Positions 8,658 through 17,411 of a DNA stretch of 48,257 bases are shown piece after piece; position 1 is the stretch's first letter, and each line of letters opens with the position of its first letter. The notes beneath the pieces are model-generated. The model had not been told where the DNA came from. It worked only from the letters and a program-made list of their open reading frames with translations, and did not search any database. Both the position numbers and the translations under genes were made by a program. Origin of the DNA: Psychromicrobium xiongbiense (lineage in GTDB: Bacteria > Actinomycetota > Actinomycetes > Actinomycetales > Micrococcaceae); contig NZ_JASSZH010000043.1 in the NCBI RefSeq assembly GCF_030271165.1, positions 1 through 48,257 on the forward strand. The letters are read 5' to 3'.

Positions 8658-9498
8658 ACGCGCTCGCCGGGCGGGCGTCATCGTGGAATCACACCTGGCG
8701 CTCGTCCGGAGAGCACGCAAGATCAACCGCATCCTGGCCCGGGCCTATCCTTATGCCCACCCGGAGCTGGATTTCCACAATCCCTTCGAGCTGTTGGTGG
8801 CCACGGTGTTGTCCGCCCAGACCACCGATGTGCGGGTCAATCAGACCACTCCGGCGCTCTTCGCCCGGTATCCCGATGCGCTCGCACTTTCCCAGGCCAG
8901 CCTGCCGGAGCTGGAGGACCTGATCCGGCCCACCGGCTTCTTCCGGGCCAAGGCGAAATCCCTCCACGGCCTGGCAACCCGGCTGGTGGACGAGTACGAC
9001 GGCGTCGTGCCCGGCAATCTGAAAGAGCTGGTGACACTGCCGGGAGTGGGCCGCAAGACCGCGAACGTCGTGCTGGGCAATGCCTTCGGCGTACCAGGCA
9101 TCACGGTGGATACCCACTTTGGTCGACTCGCCCGCAGATTCGGCTGGACCACCTCGGAGGACCCGGTGGTCATCGAGGCCGAGGTCGGCGCGCTGTTTGA
9201 ACCCGCAGAATGGACGCAGCTCTCACATCGGGTGATTTTCCATGGCAGGCGTGTGTGTCACGCCCGTAAACCGGCCTGCGGAGCCTGCGTGGTGGCGGAT
9301 CTCTGCCCCTCCTTCGGCATCGGTGAGACCGAGCCGCAGGCGGCGCGGGCACTGCTCAGTTATGAGCTAGCGCCGGGTAAGGAGGCCTTGCTGGCGGCCA
9401 TGATGGCGAATGTGGAGGACGCCGCAGCCCTCCGTCAGGCGGATCAACGGCAGGTTTCTGGCCGTGTTTCTGACAAAGCCACGGTGACCTCAGCATGA
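8650..9498 (+). CDS. nth: Endonuclease III (base-excision DNA glycosylase/AP lyase)
   Basis: A 282-residue HhH-GPD glycosylase that removes oxidised pyrimidines. The helix-hairpin-helix [14 protein letters not shown] (about residue 130) carries the catalytic Lys, and VDTHFGR (about 153) the catalytic Asp. Four cysteines spaced C-x6-C-x2-C-x5-C (about 202-218, [17 protein letters not shown]) bind a [4Fe-4S] cluster. The protein is longer than the 211-residue E. coli enzyme because of a basic N-terminal extension and a tail of about 55 residues with no motif. The ATG overlaps the preceding gene by 8 bp, and the stop overlaps the NUDIX start (ATGA), so the three genes look co-transcribed. Confidence 0.96.
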   Translation: MAKRARRAGVIVESHLALVRRARKINRILARAYPYAHPELDFHNPFELLVATVLSAQTTDVRVNQTTPALFARYPDALALSQASLPELEDLIRPTGFFRAKAKSLHGLATRLVDEYDGVVPGNLKELVTLPGVGRKTANVVLGNAFGVPGITVDTHFGRLARRFGWTTSEDPVVIEAEVGALFEPAEWTQLSHRVIFHGRRVCHARKPACGACVVADLCPSFGIGETEPQAARALLSYELAPGKEALLAAMMANVEDAAALRQADQRQVSGRVSDKATVTSA

Positions 9499-10277
9499 CT
9501 GATGTGATCGGCACTCGAGGCGGCGGCGGACCCCTGGCCGGACGTAGTGCACTGACCGATCTGCAACAGCTTGCCCTGCGGGCTGCCGCGGGCCGAATCG
9601 ACGGCATGCAGGACGAAATGCGAATGGCGGCAGGCGCCCGCGGCGAATCGCCAGGGCTGCCCCAGCTGCCCGTTCCGCCCCAGCTGCCCGCGTTGCGCGC
9701 GGCACGCCAGGCGGCTGTGCTGGTGCTTTTCGGCGCACGGGATGGTCTTCCGCACACCGATCCGGCGGCGCTGGCACCTGAGGACTGCGATGTCCTTCTG
9801 GTGGAGCGGGCCGCCACACTGGATGACCATCCCGGCCAGATCGCCTTCCCCGGCGGTGGGCTGGATGAGGACGACGACGGCATGGTCGCCGCCGCTGTGC
9901 GGGAAGCCGTGGAGGAAACCGGGTTGGAGGCGTCCGGGGTGCAGGTGCTGGGACAGCTGCCGCTCACGGAGCTGGCGGTCAGCAATTTCGCCGTGACGCC
10001 GGTTCTGGCCTGGTGGGCGGAGCCGTCCCCGGTGTATGCGGTGGACCCCGGCGAATCCGCCCGGGTCTTCCGGGCCCCGGTGCGGGAGCTGCTGGATCCT
10101 GCCAACCGGCTGGTGTCCACTGTCCGCCGGGGGAGTGCCACCTTCCGGAGCCCGACCTTCCTGGTGCAGGACGCCGTCGTCTGGGGCTTCACCGGCGGCA
10201 TCCTGAGCCGTCTGTTCGAGGAACTGGGCTGGGCCCGGGACTGGGACATGAGCCGGGAGATGCCCGCGCCGCTGTAG
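9495..10277 (+). CDS. NUDIX hydrolase, CoA pyrophosphatase type
   Basis: A 260-residue NUDIX protein. The CoA-pyrophosphatase signature is seen: [21 protein letters not shown], followed by the NUDIX helix ([23 protein letters not shown]) with the REAVEE metal-binding glutamates. Family members cleave CoA and acyl-CoA to phosphopantetheine and 3',5'-ADP, which suits a housekeeping role in removing oxidised CoA. The start is coupled to nth by ATGA. The stop lies 10 bp from the stop of the convergent polymerase gene, with no obvious terminator between. Confidence 0.92.
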   Translation: MTDVIGTRGGGGPLAGRSALTDLQQLALRAAAGRIDGMQDEMRMAAGARGESPGLPQLPVPPQLPALRAARQAAVLVLFGARDGLPHTDPAALAPEDCDVLLVERAATLDDHPGQIAFPGGGLDEDDDGMVAAAVREAVEETGLEASGVQVLGQLPLTELAVSNFAVTPVLAWWAEPSPVYAVDPGESARVFRAPVRELLDPANRLVSTVRRGSATFRSPTFLVQDAVVWGFTGGILSRLFEELGWARDWDMSREMPAPL

Positions 10278-10287
10278 TGAAATATCG

Positions 10288-11958
10288 CTATTTGGCCTCG
10301 TCATAGTGATCCACCACGGCGATGCTTACCGGGATGTCCAGCGGTGCCTGACCGAAAAGCAGCTCCTTGGCGGCTTGCGCTGACTCGGTGATCAGCGTGC
10401 TGACCTGCGCAGTGACGGACTCCGGGCAGTGGACCATGACTTCGTCGTGCAGGAAAAATACCAGGCGGGATGCAAGCTCAGGCCTGGCTCTGAGCCTGCG
10501 GCGCAATTCGGCCAGCCAGCAGGAAGCCCATTCTGCAGCGGTTCCCTGCACCACGAAATTGCGTGTGAAGCGACCACGGGAGCGGGCCATGGAATCGGCG
10601 CGACGTTGCTCGGCCTCCGAGGTGGTCCGCTGCGCGGCCAGCCATCCGGCCGAAGGAGCGGGGGAGGAGCGTCCCAGATACGTCGATACCAGTTCGCCCC
10701 GTTCGCCCGCCCTCGCAGCCTCCTCGACCAAGCCGACGGCGGCGGGATAGAGCCGGGCCAGCTGTGGCATCAGACGGCCGGATTCACCCGTCGTCGCCCC
10801 ATACATGGCGCCGAGCATGGCCACTTTGGCTGCGGCGCGGCCGCCGCCGAATCCCTGGTCTGCAATCCCGGCGTAGAGGTCCTGGCCCTGGGCAGCCCGG
10901 GCCAGGGCGTCATCGTGAGCCAGCGCGGCGAGCACCCTCGGTTCCAGTTGGGCGGCATCGGCCACGATGAGCTTGTGCCCGGGGTCCGCATGGACGGCTC
11001 CGCGCACCTGCCTGGGGATCTGCAGGGCACCGCCGCCACGGGAGGCCCACCGCCCGGACACCACCCCGCCCACCATATATTCGGGGTGGAAACGCCCCTG
11101 ATGCACCCATTGGTCCAGCCACACCCAGCCGTTTGCGCTGTACAACCGCGCCAGTTTCTTATATTCCAGCAAAGGCTCGATGGCCGGATGGTGGAACTCG
11201 CGCAGTTCCCAGGTGCGGGTGCTTTTGGCTTCGATGCCGGCCCGGCGCAGCGCACGGATCAGCTCCTGGGGTGAATCGGGGTGCAAGGTCGGCGCCTTGA
11301 GCTCGGCGCGGACCCGGGCCAGCAGCGCCTCCATCCTGGCCGGGCGCTCGGTACCCCGTGGCCGGGGCCCGAGGGCCTCCTCCAACAGGGCTTCATGCAG
11401 CTCACGGCGCCAGGGGACACCCTCGTGCTGCATCTCCGCCGCAATCAGTGCACCAGCTGATTCGGCGGCAAGGAGCAGGTTCAGTCGGCCGGGTTGCACG
11501 GAGGTGGCGACGGCACGCAACTGGGCCTGGAACTCCGGCAGGAGCTCGGCGCTCGCGGCACCACGCTGGCGGGGCCGCTCGGCCGTCTCGAAAAGACGCT
11601 GCTGCTCGGGGGCCTGCTCGATGCTTTCAGCCGCGTCAGGTTCCGGCAGCTCGCGATGTTGTTCCGGTGTCAGCCGGGGGTATCCGGTCTGCTCGGTGGC
11701 GACTGATCCGGCCAGAATCGCCTGACAGAGCGCCAGATCATGGCAGCGCTCCACCTCCACTCCCTGGCGGAGCAGAGCGGGGTACCAGAGCTGCGCCCGT
11801 TCCCAGACCCACCGGGGGCGGCTGGCTTCCACCTCGCGCACAACGCCGGCCAGCTGGCTCAGGGGGACCCGCCGGGCTGCGCCGAGAGGCTGGCCCTGGG
11901 CATCGCAGGGAGTCAGCTCAACGTGCTCTTCAGGCGCAGGGGCGAGGAGGACGTACAT
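10288..11958 (-). CDS. DNA polymerase I-like protein (polymerase domain, exonuclease-like N-terminus)
   Basis: A 556-residue family A polymerase lacking the 5' nuclease domain. Motif A is seen as IVADAAQLEPRVLAALAHDD, motif B as KVAMLGAMYGATTGESG and motif C as FFLHDEVMVHCP, giving the two catalytic Asp and the HDE. The N-terminal 200 residues match the region annotated as 3'-5' exonuclease in actinobacterial homologues, but I see no intact DxE/DEDD set, so proofreading is doubtful. ATG 11958 is preferred over ATG 12018 because it begins at the first conserved strand (MYVLLAPAP). Likely a repair or translesion polymerase; it is separate from the essential polA. Confidence 0.88.
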   Translation of the reverse strand: MYVLLAPAPEEHVELTPCDAQGQPLGAARRVPLSQLAGVVREVEASRPRWVWERAQLWYPALLRQGVEVERCHDLALCQAILAGSVATEQTGYPRLTPEQHRELPEPDAAESIEQAPEQQRLFETAERPRQRGAASAELLPEFQAQLRAVATSVQPGRLNLLLAAESAGALIAAEMQHEGVPWRRELHEALLEEALGPRPRGTERPARMEALLARVRAELKAPTLHPDSPQELIRALRRAGIEAKSTRTWELREFHHPAIEPLLEYKKLARLYSANGWVWLDQWVHQGRFHPEYMVGGVVSGRWASRGGGALQIPRQVRGAVHADPGHKLIVADAAQLEPRVLAALAHDDALARAAQGQDLYAGIADQGFGGGRAAAKVAMLGAMYGATTGESGRLMPQLARLYPAAVGLVEEAARAGERGELVSTYLGRSSPAPSAGWLAAQRTTSEAEQRRADSMARSRGRFTRNFVVQGTAAEWASCWLAELRRRLRARPELASRLVFFLHDEVMVHCPESVTAQVSTLITESAQAAKELLFGQAPLDIPVSIAVVDHYDEAK

Positions 11959-12250
11959 CACCCATCTATTGTGGTGCACGGCACCGACAGCAGCGGATGG
12001 CGTCAAGGTTTTGAACATTTACCAGCCAGCTGCCTGCCATGCGCCCCGTGAATTCAGGAGTTCGCGGTGCCGGGCCTGCGGTAAGTGCTCAAAACTTTGA
12101 CGCGCCAGCGAGGTGGAGCAGGGCGACGGTGTCAGGCGAGCCCGGTGGGCGAGCAGTACTCCTCCTCCCCAATGACCTCAAAGCGTTGTTTTGCCCACAA
12201 CGGGCTGAACCGCCCTCGTTCTGGTGCCGGTCCGTCGGCAGGGTGGATCC
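11959..12250. other. Divergent intergenic region polymerase / Tad-like locus
   Basis: A 292-bp non-coding gap between the polymerase start and the CpaE-like start. I see no clear promoter boxes, only a short GTTGT...ACAAC hairpin near 12184-12201. It should hold both divergent promoters. Confidence 0.4.
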
Positions 12251-13369
12251 ATGACCCAGGAACTCATCGACAGAGGCCGTCGCAGTACGCTGCACCGTAC
12301 GGCACCGGGCTCCCCGGTGGGTGCTCCACACCGATGGACTCCGGCGCCGGTCTGTTCGGTGGCGGTACTCACCGAGTCTGCCGCCTTGAAGGACGCCGCC
12401 GTGACCCTTGCCGTGGCTGCCGGAACGGACGTGCACTACGGAGCGCCGCAGCGTGGGGATGCTGCCGTGCTGCTCGGTGTTGACCAGCTCAGCTCCGGGC
12501 GAATTCCGCGCCGCCCCGGGACTCCGGTCATCGCCCTGGGCCTGGATGCGGATGTCACCCTCTGGGAAGCTGCGGGGCGTGCAGGAGTAGACCAGGTGGC
12601 ACCTCTGCCCCAGGCGGCTTCCTGGCTGGTGGAGTTTCTGGGGGCGCTGCGTGAATCGCCGGAGCGGGCACGGCTGATCGCGGTGCTGGGCGGGTGTGGC
12701 GGAGCCGGCGCGTCATCCCTGGCGTCGCTGCTGGGGCTTCGCCATGCGCAGAGCGGCCTGGCCTCGCTGGTGATCGATGCCGATCCGCAAGGTGCCGGGC
12801 TGGAGTACCTCCTGGGTGAACAGCCGCGCGGCCAGGGTGTGGACTGGGCTCAGCTTGCACACACGCAGGGATCCCTGGACCCCAGCCAGTTGGCTGCCGC
12901 GCTGCCCCTCACCGGGGGGTGCAGCCTGCTGGGTTTCGGCCGGGGCGAGCGGCGGTCAGGAACGCTCTCAGCCGCACCAGCCGTGCTCGATGCCGCGCTG
13001 CGGGCGTTCGAATCGGTGATGGTCGATGTCGGGCGGACCGGCGATGAGGCCGAATCGATCATGGCCCGGGCTGATCTGACCCTTCTAGTCGTTCCCTCCT
13101 CGGTGAGCTCCCTCCTGGCGGCCAGGCAGGTCTTGCCGATGCTTCCCACCGGCAACACTGCGGTCGTGGCGCGTGCGCCCTTCCCCGAAGGTCTCGACGC
13201 CGATCTGGTGGCCGAGGCGCTGGGCCTGCCGCTGTTGGGGACGATGCCGCGGCTGCGGAGCCTGCCCCGGATCGCGGAACAGGGTCGGCTGGGGGATCTG
13301 GCCGGGCATCGGGGCATCCGCAGGATCGCGCAGAGTGCACTCCTTGAGGCGAGTGGGGTAGCGGCATGA
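12251..13369 (+). CDS. CpaE/Ssd-like ParA-superfamily protein of the Tad-like locus
   Basis: A 372-residue protein resembling the actinobacterial CpaE homologue (M. tuberculosis Ssd, Rv3660c). After an N-terminal receiver-like region of about 130 residues comes a SIMIBI-class ATPase domain. Its P-loop is deviant: VLGGCGGAGASSLASLL, without the KGG lysine and with Ser in place of GKT, followed by VIDADPQGAGLEYLLG and MVDVGRTGDEAE. ATG 12251 is used, with AGGGTGG upstream; an in-frame ATG at 12224 is less likely. ATGA overlap couples it to TadA. In Tad systems CpaE helps place the assembly machine at a site in the cell; a septum role has been proposed for Ssd. Confidence 0.87.
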   Translation: MTQELIDRGRRSTLHRTAPGSPVGAPHRWTPAPVCSVAVLTESAALKDAAVTLAVAAGTDVHYGAPQRGDAAVLLGVDQLSSGRIPRRPGTPVIALGLDADVTLWEAAGRAGVDQVAPLPQAASWLVEFLGALRESPERARLIAVLGGCGGAGASSLASLLGLRHAQSGLASLVIDADPQGAGLEYLLGEQPRGQGVDWAQLAHTQGSLDPSQLAAALPLTGGCSLLGFGRGERRSGTLSAAPAVLDAALRAFESVMVDVGRTGDEAESIMARADLTLLVVPSSVSSLLAARQVLPMLPTGNTAVVARAPFPEGLDADLVAEALGLPLLGTMPRLRSLPRIAEQGRLGDLAGHRGIRRIAQSALLEASGVAA

Positions 13370-14514
13370 GTTTTGACGGTGCAGACAACGGCTTCCTGGA
13401 GACCGTGCGGCAGCGGGTGATCGGCGAGGGGCAAACGGTCACCGGCGCCCGCGTCGCCGAGGCGATCCGCGCCAGTGGACGACTTCTGGGAACCAGCGGA
13501 ATGCTGGCAGCCACCGAGCGGATCCGCGCCGAGCTGACCGGGTTGGGGCCGCTAGATCCTCTGGTCAATGAACCAGGGCTGACAGACATCTACGTCAATG
13601 CGCCGCAGGAAGTGTGGTGGCAGCGCGGAAATGGTCTGGAGCGGGTTCCAGTGACGTTCGATGACGAGGAGCAGGTCCGGGCGCTGGCGGTGCGGCTGGT
13701 CGCGGCTGCCGGGAAGCGTCTCGATGAATCCACGCCTTGCCTGGATGTCCGGCTACCCGGCGGAATCCGGGTTCATGCAGTGTTGCCTCCGCTCTCAGCC
13801 GGAGGAACAGTTCTTTCCTTCCGGTTACGCAGGCCACGGCCGTTCTCGCTCGAAGAGTTGCAGGATCTCGGCTCGATCGATGCCCGCATGCGGACGCTTC
13901 TGCGTGAGCTGATGGCATCCCGGCTCAACGTGCTGATCACGGGCTCCACCGGAAGCGGCAAGACCTCCCTGCTGGCGACGCTCCTGGGGCTCTGCCCGGC
14001 ACGGGAACGTCTGGTGCTGGTGGAGGACACTGCCGAGCTGAACCCGGACCATCCACACGTCCTGGGGCTGGAAAGCCGCGCGGCCAATGTTGAGGGTCAG
14101 GGCGGCATCGGCCTTGACCGTCTGGTCCACGAGGCCTTGCGGATGAATCCTGACCGGCTTCTGGTGGGCGAGTGCCGTGGGGCGGAGATCAGGGAGCTGT
14201 TCACCGCACTGAATACCGGACATGCGGGCGGCGGGACCCTGCACGCCAACAGTGCGCAGGACGTTCCGGCCCGGCTGCAGGCCCTGGGAGCGTTGGCGGG
14301 GATGACCACTGCCGCGACGAATCTCCAGGCAGCCAGTGCTCTGGACGTGGTGATCCATTGTGAACGCCACGGTGGTGTGCGAAGGGTCAGCCAGATCGGG
14401 CTCCTTGCGATGCGTGAGGGCGAGCTTCTGGTCCACATCGCGGCTTCCTGCGTAGCCTCTGGGACGGTGGAAGGTCCGGCGTGGGCCGAACTGCAGCATC
14501 GGATGCAGCCATGA
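13366..14514 (+). CDS. tadA: TadA/CpaF-type secretion ATPase
   Basis: A 382-residue hexameric type II/IV secretion ATPase that powers pilin assembly. The N-terminal domain reads GPLDPLVNEPGLTDIYVNAP. Walker A is GSTGSGKTSLL (about residue 192), the Asp box is VLVEDTAEL, Walker B is DRLLVGECRG (Cys where Val is usual), and the His box is GHAGGGTLHAN. Both ends overlap neighbours as ATGA, so it lies in a tightly coupled operon with the CpaE-like and TadB proteins. The last 30 residues (CVASGTVEGPAWAELQHRM) are specific to this copy. Confidence 0.95.
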   Translation: MSFDGADNGFLETVRQRVIGEGQTVTGARVAEAIRASGRLLGTSGMLAATERIRAELTGLGPLDPLVNEPGLTDIYVNAPQEVWWQRGNGLERVPVTFDDEEQVRALAVRLVAAAGKRLDESTPCLDVRLPGGIRVHAVLPPLSAGGTVLSFRLRRPRPFSLEELQDLGSIDARMRTLLRELMASRLNVLITGSTGSGKTSLLATLLGLCPARERLVLVEDTAELNPDHPHVLGLESRAANVEGQGGIGLDRLVHEALRMNPDRLLVGECRGAEIRELFTALNTGHAGGGTLHANSAQDVPARLQALGALAGMTTAATNLQAASALDVVIHCERHGGVRRVSQIGLLAMREGELLVHIAASCVASGTVEGPAWAELQHRMQP

Positions 14515-15323
14515 TGCTCTGGATCGTGCTGGGTGCCGCAGCATTCCTGTGCTGCTGGTCACCGCGGCCGGCGCTGCTGGCTCCTCTCCGTGGGCAAGGG
14601 GCCAGTGATGACAGGCTTCGTCGCGTCGGTACAGGTGCAGGCCGGGCGGCTCAGCGCGTTCCTTATCGGGTGGAGGCAGCGGACGTCATCGCGCTGGTGC
14701 GACAGATCTCCGCGCTCCTCCAGGGCGGTCGGGGAACCAGCGCACTCTGGCAGGAGATTCATACACTCTGGGCACGGACTCCCGGCAGGGGTGAGGGCAC
14801 CGATGCCCGGACCCGTCATAGTCATGATGCGCTGACGGCCTTGCTCGGCCGGGTGGAGGCCGCCGCCAGGCTGGGGCTGCGCGTCTCCCCGGTGATCGAA
14901 GACTGGGCGTCGTCCCTTGAGATGCGGGGTTCCTGGTGGGTACGGATTCAGTCACGCACCGCTGGGTCTTCGCCCTCCGCGGCGGAGGCTCTGGGTGACC
15001 TTGCCGCCGCCATCGCGATCTCGGAGCGCAGTGGTGCACCTCTGGCCGCTTTGCTGGGGCATCTCGCAGAGCACTGGGACGAGCGCACCGATGCTCAAGC
15101 CCAGCGCCGCACCGCACTGGCAGGCCCGCAGGCGACCGCGCGGATCCTCGGCTGGCTGCCGCTACTGGGCCTGCTGGCCGGATACGTCATGGGAGTTGAT
15201 CCCCTCGGGGCGCTCCTGGGATCAGGCGTCGGCTGGGTGGCCCTGGGCATCGGTATCGCTCTGATGGTTCTCTCCCGCTGGTGGATGGCAGCACTGATCC
15301 ATCAGGCGGCGAGTCTGAGATGA
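14511..15323 (+). CDS. tadB: TadB-like inner-membrane platform protein (T2SS F family)
   Basis: A 270-residue membrane protein. One N-terminal helix (MLWIVLGAAAFLCCW) is followed by a cytoplasmic T2SSF domain (DVIALVRQISALLQGG...ALGDLAAAIAISERSGAPLAALLGHL) and two C-terminal helices (ILGWLPLLGLLAGYVMG, GVGWVALGIGIALMVLS). T2SSF proteins couple the secretion ATPase to pilin extrusion. The start is ATG 14511 (ATGA overlap with tadA), and its stop overlaps the next start. The family call comes from topology and operon position; sequence motifs are weak in this family. Confidence 0.85.
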   Translation: MMLWIVLGAAAFLCCWSPRPALLAPLRGQGASDDRLRRVGTGAGRAAQRVPYRVEAADVIALVRQISALLQGGRGTSALWQEIHTLWARTPGRGEGTDARTRHSHDALTALLGRVEAAARLGLRVSPVIEDWASSLEMRGSWWVRIQSRTAGSSPSAAEALGDLAAAIAISERSGAPLAALLGHLAEHWDERTDAQAQRRTALAGPQATARILGWLPLLGLLAGYVMGVDPLGALLGSGVGWVALGIGIALMVLSRWWMAALIHQAASLR

Positions 15324-15967
15324 CCCTGCTCATGGTGATCGCACTGCTGGTCGCGGCGGCTCTGCTGCTCACCTCGGCCGTGCCGTCGGCCGCGATCCAG
15401 GCTGTTGCCGCACCCCGGTCCAGCGACAGCCCCGCAGAGAACTCTGCCGGTGTCGGGGTCCGGGATCCTGCCATGCTCCTGGAGCTGGTTGCCTGCATGC
15501 TGGAGTCGGGGAGTCCCCTTCCTCGGTGTATCCGGCATCTGGCCGGGATTGCGGAGCCGCACTGCGGCGAGCAGCTTCTGGTGGTGGCGCATGGGCTCGA
15601 CCTGGGCCTGGAATGGGACAGCGCCTGGCAGGGTGCCCTGGCGCATGTCGACCAGGGGCTCTCCGCGGCGCCCGGGCTGACGCCAGGGGCGCTGAACCGG
15701 CCTGTCACCTCGCCGCGCAGTTCCTCGCTGCGGCTGCTGTCCCAGCTGGAGCACGCTCTGCGCTCGCTGGCGCTGACCGGGGCGCCATCGGCCTCGATGC
15801 TCCGTGCGGAGGTCGGCAGACTGAGGCGTCAGGAACATCGTGAACTTCAGCGACGCGCAGCCTCGCTTGGCGTCCGTCTGGTCCTGCCCATGGGCCTGTG
15901 TGCGCTCCCGGCCTTCTTTGCGCTGGGGGTGATCCCCGTGCTTCTGGCCCTCCTGCCCCGGATCTAG
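15320..15967 (+). CDS. tadC: TadC-like inner-membrane platform protein
   Basis: A 215-residue protein with an N-terminal helix (LLMVIALLVAAALLLTSAVP), a central soluble part and a C-terminal hairpin of hydrophobic segments (LVLPMGLCALPAFFALGVIPVLLALLP). It is the second T2SSF-type partner expected after TadB and shares the RRxxAASLGVRLVLPMGLC pattern of actinobacterial TadC. ATGA overlap with tadB fixes the start. A 75-bp C/T-rich gap follows before the pilin gene, so pilin expression may be set separately. Confidence 0.83.
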   Translation: MTLLMVIALLVAAALLLTSAVPSAAIQAVAAPRSSDSPAENSAGVGVRDPAMLLELVACMLESGSPLPRCIRHLAGIAEPHCGEQLLVVAHGLDLGLEWDSAWQGALAHVDQGLSAAPGLTPGALNRPVTSPRSSSLRLLSQLEHALRSLALTGAPSASMLRAEVGRLRRQEHRELQRRAASLGVRLVLPMGLCALPAFFALGVIPVLLALLPRI

Positions 15968-16042
15968 GGGCCCTTCCGCTCTCCCTTGTTTCCCCTCCTG
16001 CAACAACGTTTCCCCTTCCACAACAACCCGAAAGGATCCATC

Positions 16043-16321
16043 ATGTTCACTGATACCCTCGATCGCCAGGCCCCGGTTCCGCAGGATTCATCTGTTTCGA
16101 CGGAGCAGCCGCAGGCTGTCGAGCCCCCTGGGCAGGCGGTGACTGCCCGCCGCATGCCACCCATCGAGCGTTACGGTGAGTGGGGGATGGCGACGGCCGA
16201 GTACGCCATTGCGACGCTGGCAGCCGTGGGTTTCGCCGGGTTGCTGGTGGTGATCCTGCGCAGCGATGAAGTCCGGGGATTCCTGATGAACATCATCCGC
16301 AGCGCTCTGAGCCTGGGCTGA
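16043..16321 (+). CDS. DUF4244 protein, probable Flp-type pilin
   Basis: A 92-residue protein from ATG 16043 with AAAGGA six bases upstream, the clearest ribosome site in this operon. It has a 47-residue hydrophilic leader, then EWGMATAEYAIATLAAVGFAGLLVVIL. If cut after the Gly, the mature protein starts MATAEY, with Glu at +5 and Tyr at +6, the hallmark of Flp pilins, and then a single hydrophobic helix and a very short tail. That matches a small structural pilin. DUF4244 is the family normally found at this place in actinobacterial Tad-like loci. The assignment as pilin is inference from motif and context. Confidence 0.85.
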   Translation: MFTDTLDRQAPVPQDSSVSTEQPQAVEPPGQAVTARRMPPIERYGEWGMATAEYAIATLAAVGFAGLLVVILRSDEVRGFLMNIIRSALSLG

Positions 16322-16323
16322 CC

Positions 16324-16725
16324 GTGCGTGCCGCCCTCTGGCGTTCCAGGCCTGGCCGTCCGCCCCGGCCAGGCCGACACCCTTCATCCAGCAGAGGCTC
16401 TGTCACGGCTGAGTTCGCGGTTCTGCTGCCCGCGATGACCCTGTTGTTGGGCTTGCTGATCTGTGGTGCGCAGGCCGGGCTGACTCAGCTTCGCGTGGAC
16501 GATGCCGCCCGCGCCGGGGCCAGAATGGCGGCTCGGGGTGAGTCGGCGGCTACTGTCGGCGCCGAATCCGGGCGCGTCGCGGGTTCTTCTGCCGCAGTCG
16601 CGGTGAGCGCTACGGACGGGTACATCACGGTGAGTGTGAGCAGCCCGGTCGATGGCCCTTTCGGGGCGCTCTTCGCCCTCACCGCACGGAGCAGCGTGAC
16701 AGCGCGCTCGGAGGGTCTGCCATGA
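16324..16725 (+). CDS. TadE-family pseudopilin-like protein
   Basis: A 133-residue protein starting at GTG 16324, two bases after the pilin stop. After a basic Pro/Arg-rich leader comes SSRGSVTAEFAVLLPAMTLLLGLLICGAQ. Cleavage after Gly would give SVTAEF with Glu at +5, the type IV prepilin rule. The rest (DDAARAGARMAARG...) is the usual TadE helix and periplasmic domain. TadE proteins are minor pilins that help assembly. The stop overlaps the next start (ATGA). The GTG start lacks a clear ribosome site and may depend on coupling. Confidence 0.82.
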   Translation: MRAALWRSRPGRPPRPGRHPSSSRGSVTAEFAVLLPAMTLLLGLLICGAQAGLTQLRVDDAARAGARMAARGESAATVGAESGRVAGSSAAVAVSATDGYITVSVSSPVDGPFGALFALTARSSVTARSEGLP

Positions 16726-17411
16726 GCCCGGTCATGACTGCCGGCGCACATGATGACGCCGCGAAGCGGCCGGAACGGGAACCTGATCTTCCGGACCGGG
16801 GTTCCAGCACCGTGGCGGTCATCGGGATCGCTGTGGTGGCGCTGGTACTGCTGCTCGCCCTGGTGGCCTTCGCCCAGGTCGCCTCGGCATCCCGTCGTGC
16901 TGCAGCCGCTGCGGATCTGGCGGCTCTCGCCGCTGCAGACGCGGCCAGAGGCCTGATCGACGGGGATCCTTGCCAGGTGGCGGCAGACGTCCTCGCCCGT
17001 CAGAGCGCAGAACTGCTGGACTGCCGTCTGGAGGGTGAACCGGCGGACACGGTGATGGTGCGTGCCGGGGTGCCACTGGGCGGAGCTCTGGCGGCTCTCG
17101 GACCAGCGCAGGCTCAGGCCCGGGCCGGCCCACCTCTGGAGGATGCGACTCCGGAAGGCTCGCCAACGGGGAGCTCGGCCACCCCAGTCGATCTGGCCGG
17201 ATCCTCCGCCAGAATCATGGTCAACAGGTCCACCGCACCGGCTTTGTCCAAGGGGTTGTTCTTGTTCCCGCACTTGGGGGACTGGACACAACTTGGGCAG
17301 CCTGTTTCGCAGTCGCAGGCCAGGATGGCATCCCGGGTCGCCTGCAGCCAGGTGTGGGCCGCCTCGAATCCACGCTGGGCAAAACCTGCACCACCGGCAT
17401 GCCCGTCATAG
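16722..17411 (+). CDS. TadE-like protein of the helicase/secretion neighbourhood, with antisense extension
   Basis: A 229-residue frame. Residues 26-137 match the short Rv3654c-type family: DRGSSTVAVIGIAVVALVLLL (hydrophobic helix), AAADLAALAAADAA, GDPCQVAADV, and ARAGP at the expected family end. The frame then stays open for 92 more residues that lie entirely antisense to the 3' end of the convergent helicase gene (298-bp overlap). That tail is low-complexity and Pro/Ser-rich and has no family match that I recognise. Either the normal stop was lost, or the frame has a sequencing or frameshift error near 17130. The core acts with TadE in pilus or secretion assembly, by context. Confidence 0.75.
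   Translation: MSPVMTAGAHDDAAKRPEREPDLPDRGSSTVAVIGIAVVALVLLLALVAFAQVASASRRAAAAADLAALAAADAARGLIDGDPCQVAADVLARQSAELLDCRLEGEPADTVMVRAGVPLGGALAALGPAQAQARAGPPLEDATPEGSPTGSSATPVDLAGSSARIMVNRSTAPALSKGLFLFPHLGDWTQLGQPVSQSQARMASRVACSQVWAASNPRWAKPAPPACPS

Noticed and set aside
11959..12250. Small genes in the polymerase/CpaE spacer
   Set aside because: Short open frames there lack ribosome sites and motifs; they look like chance frames.
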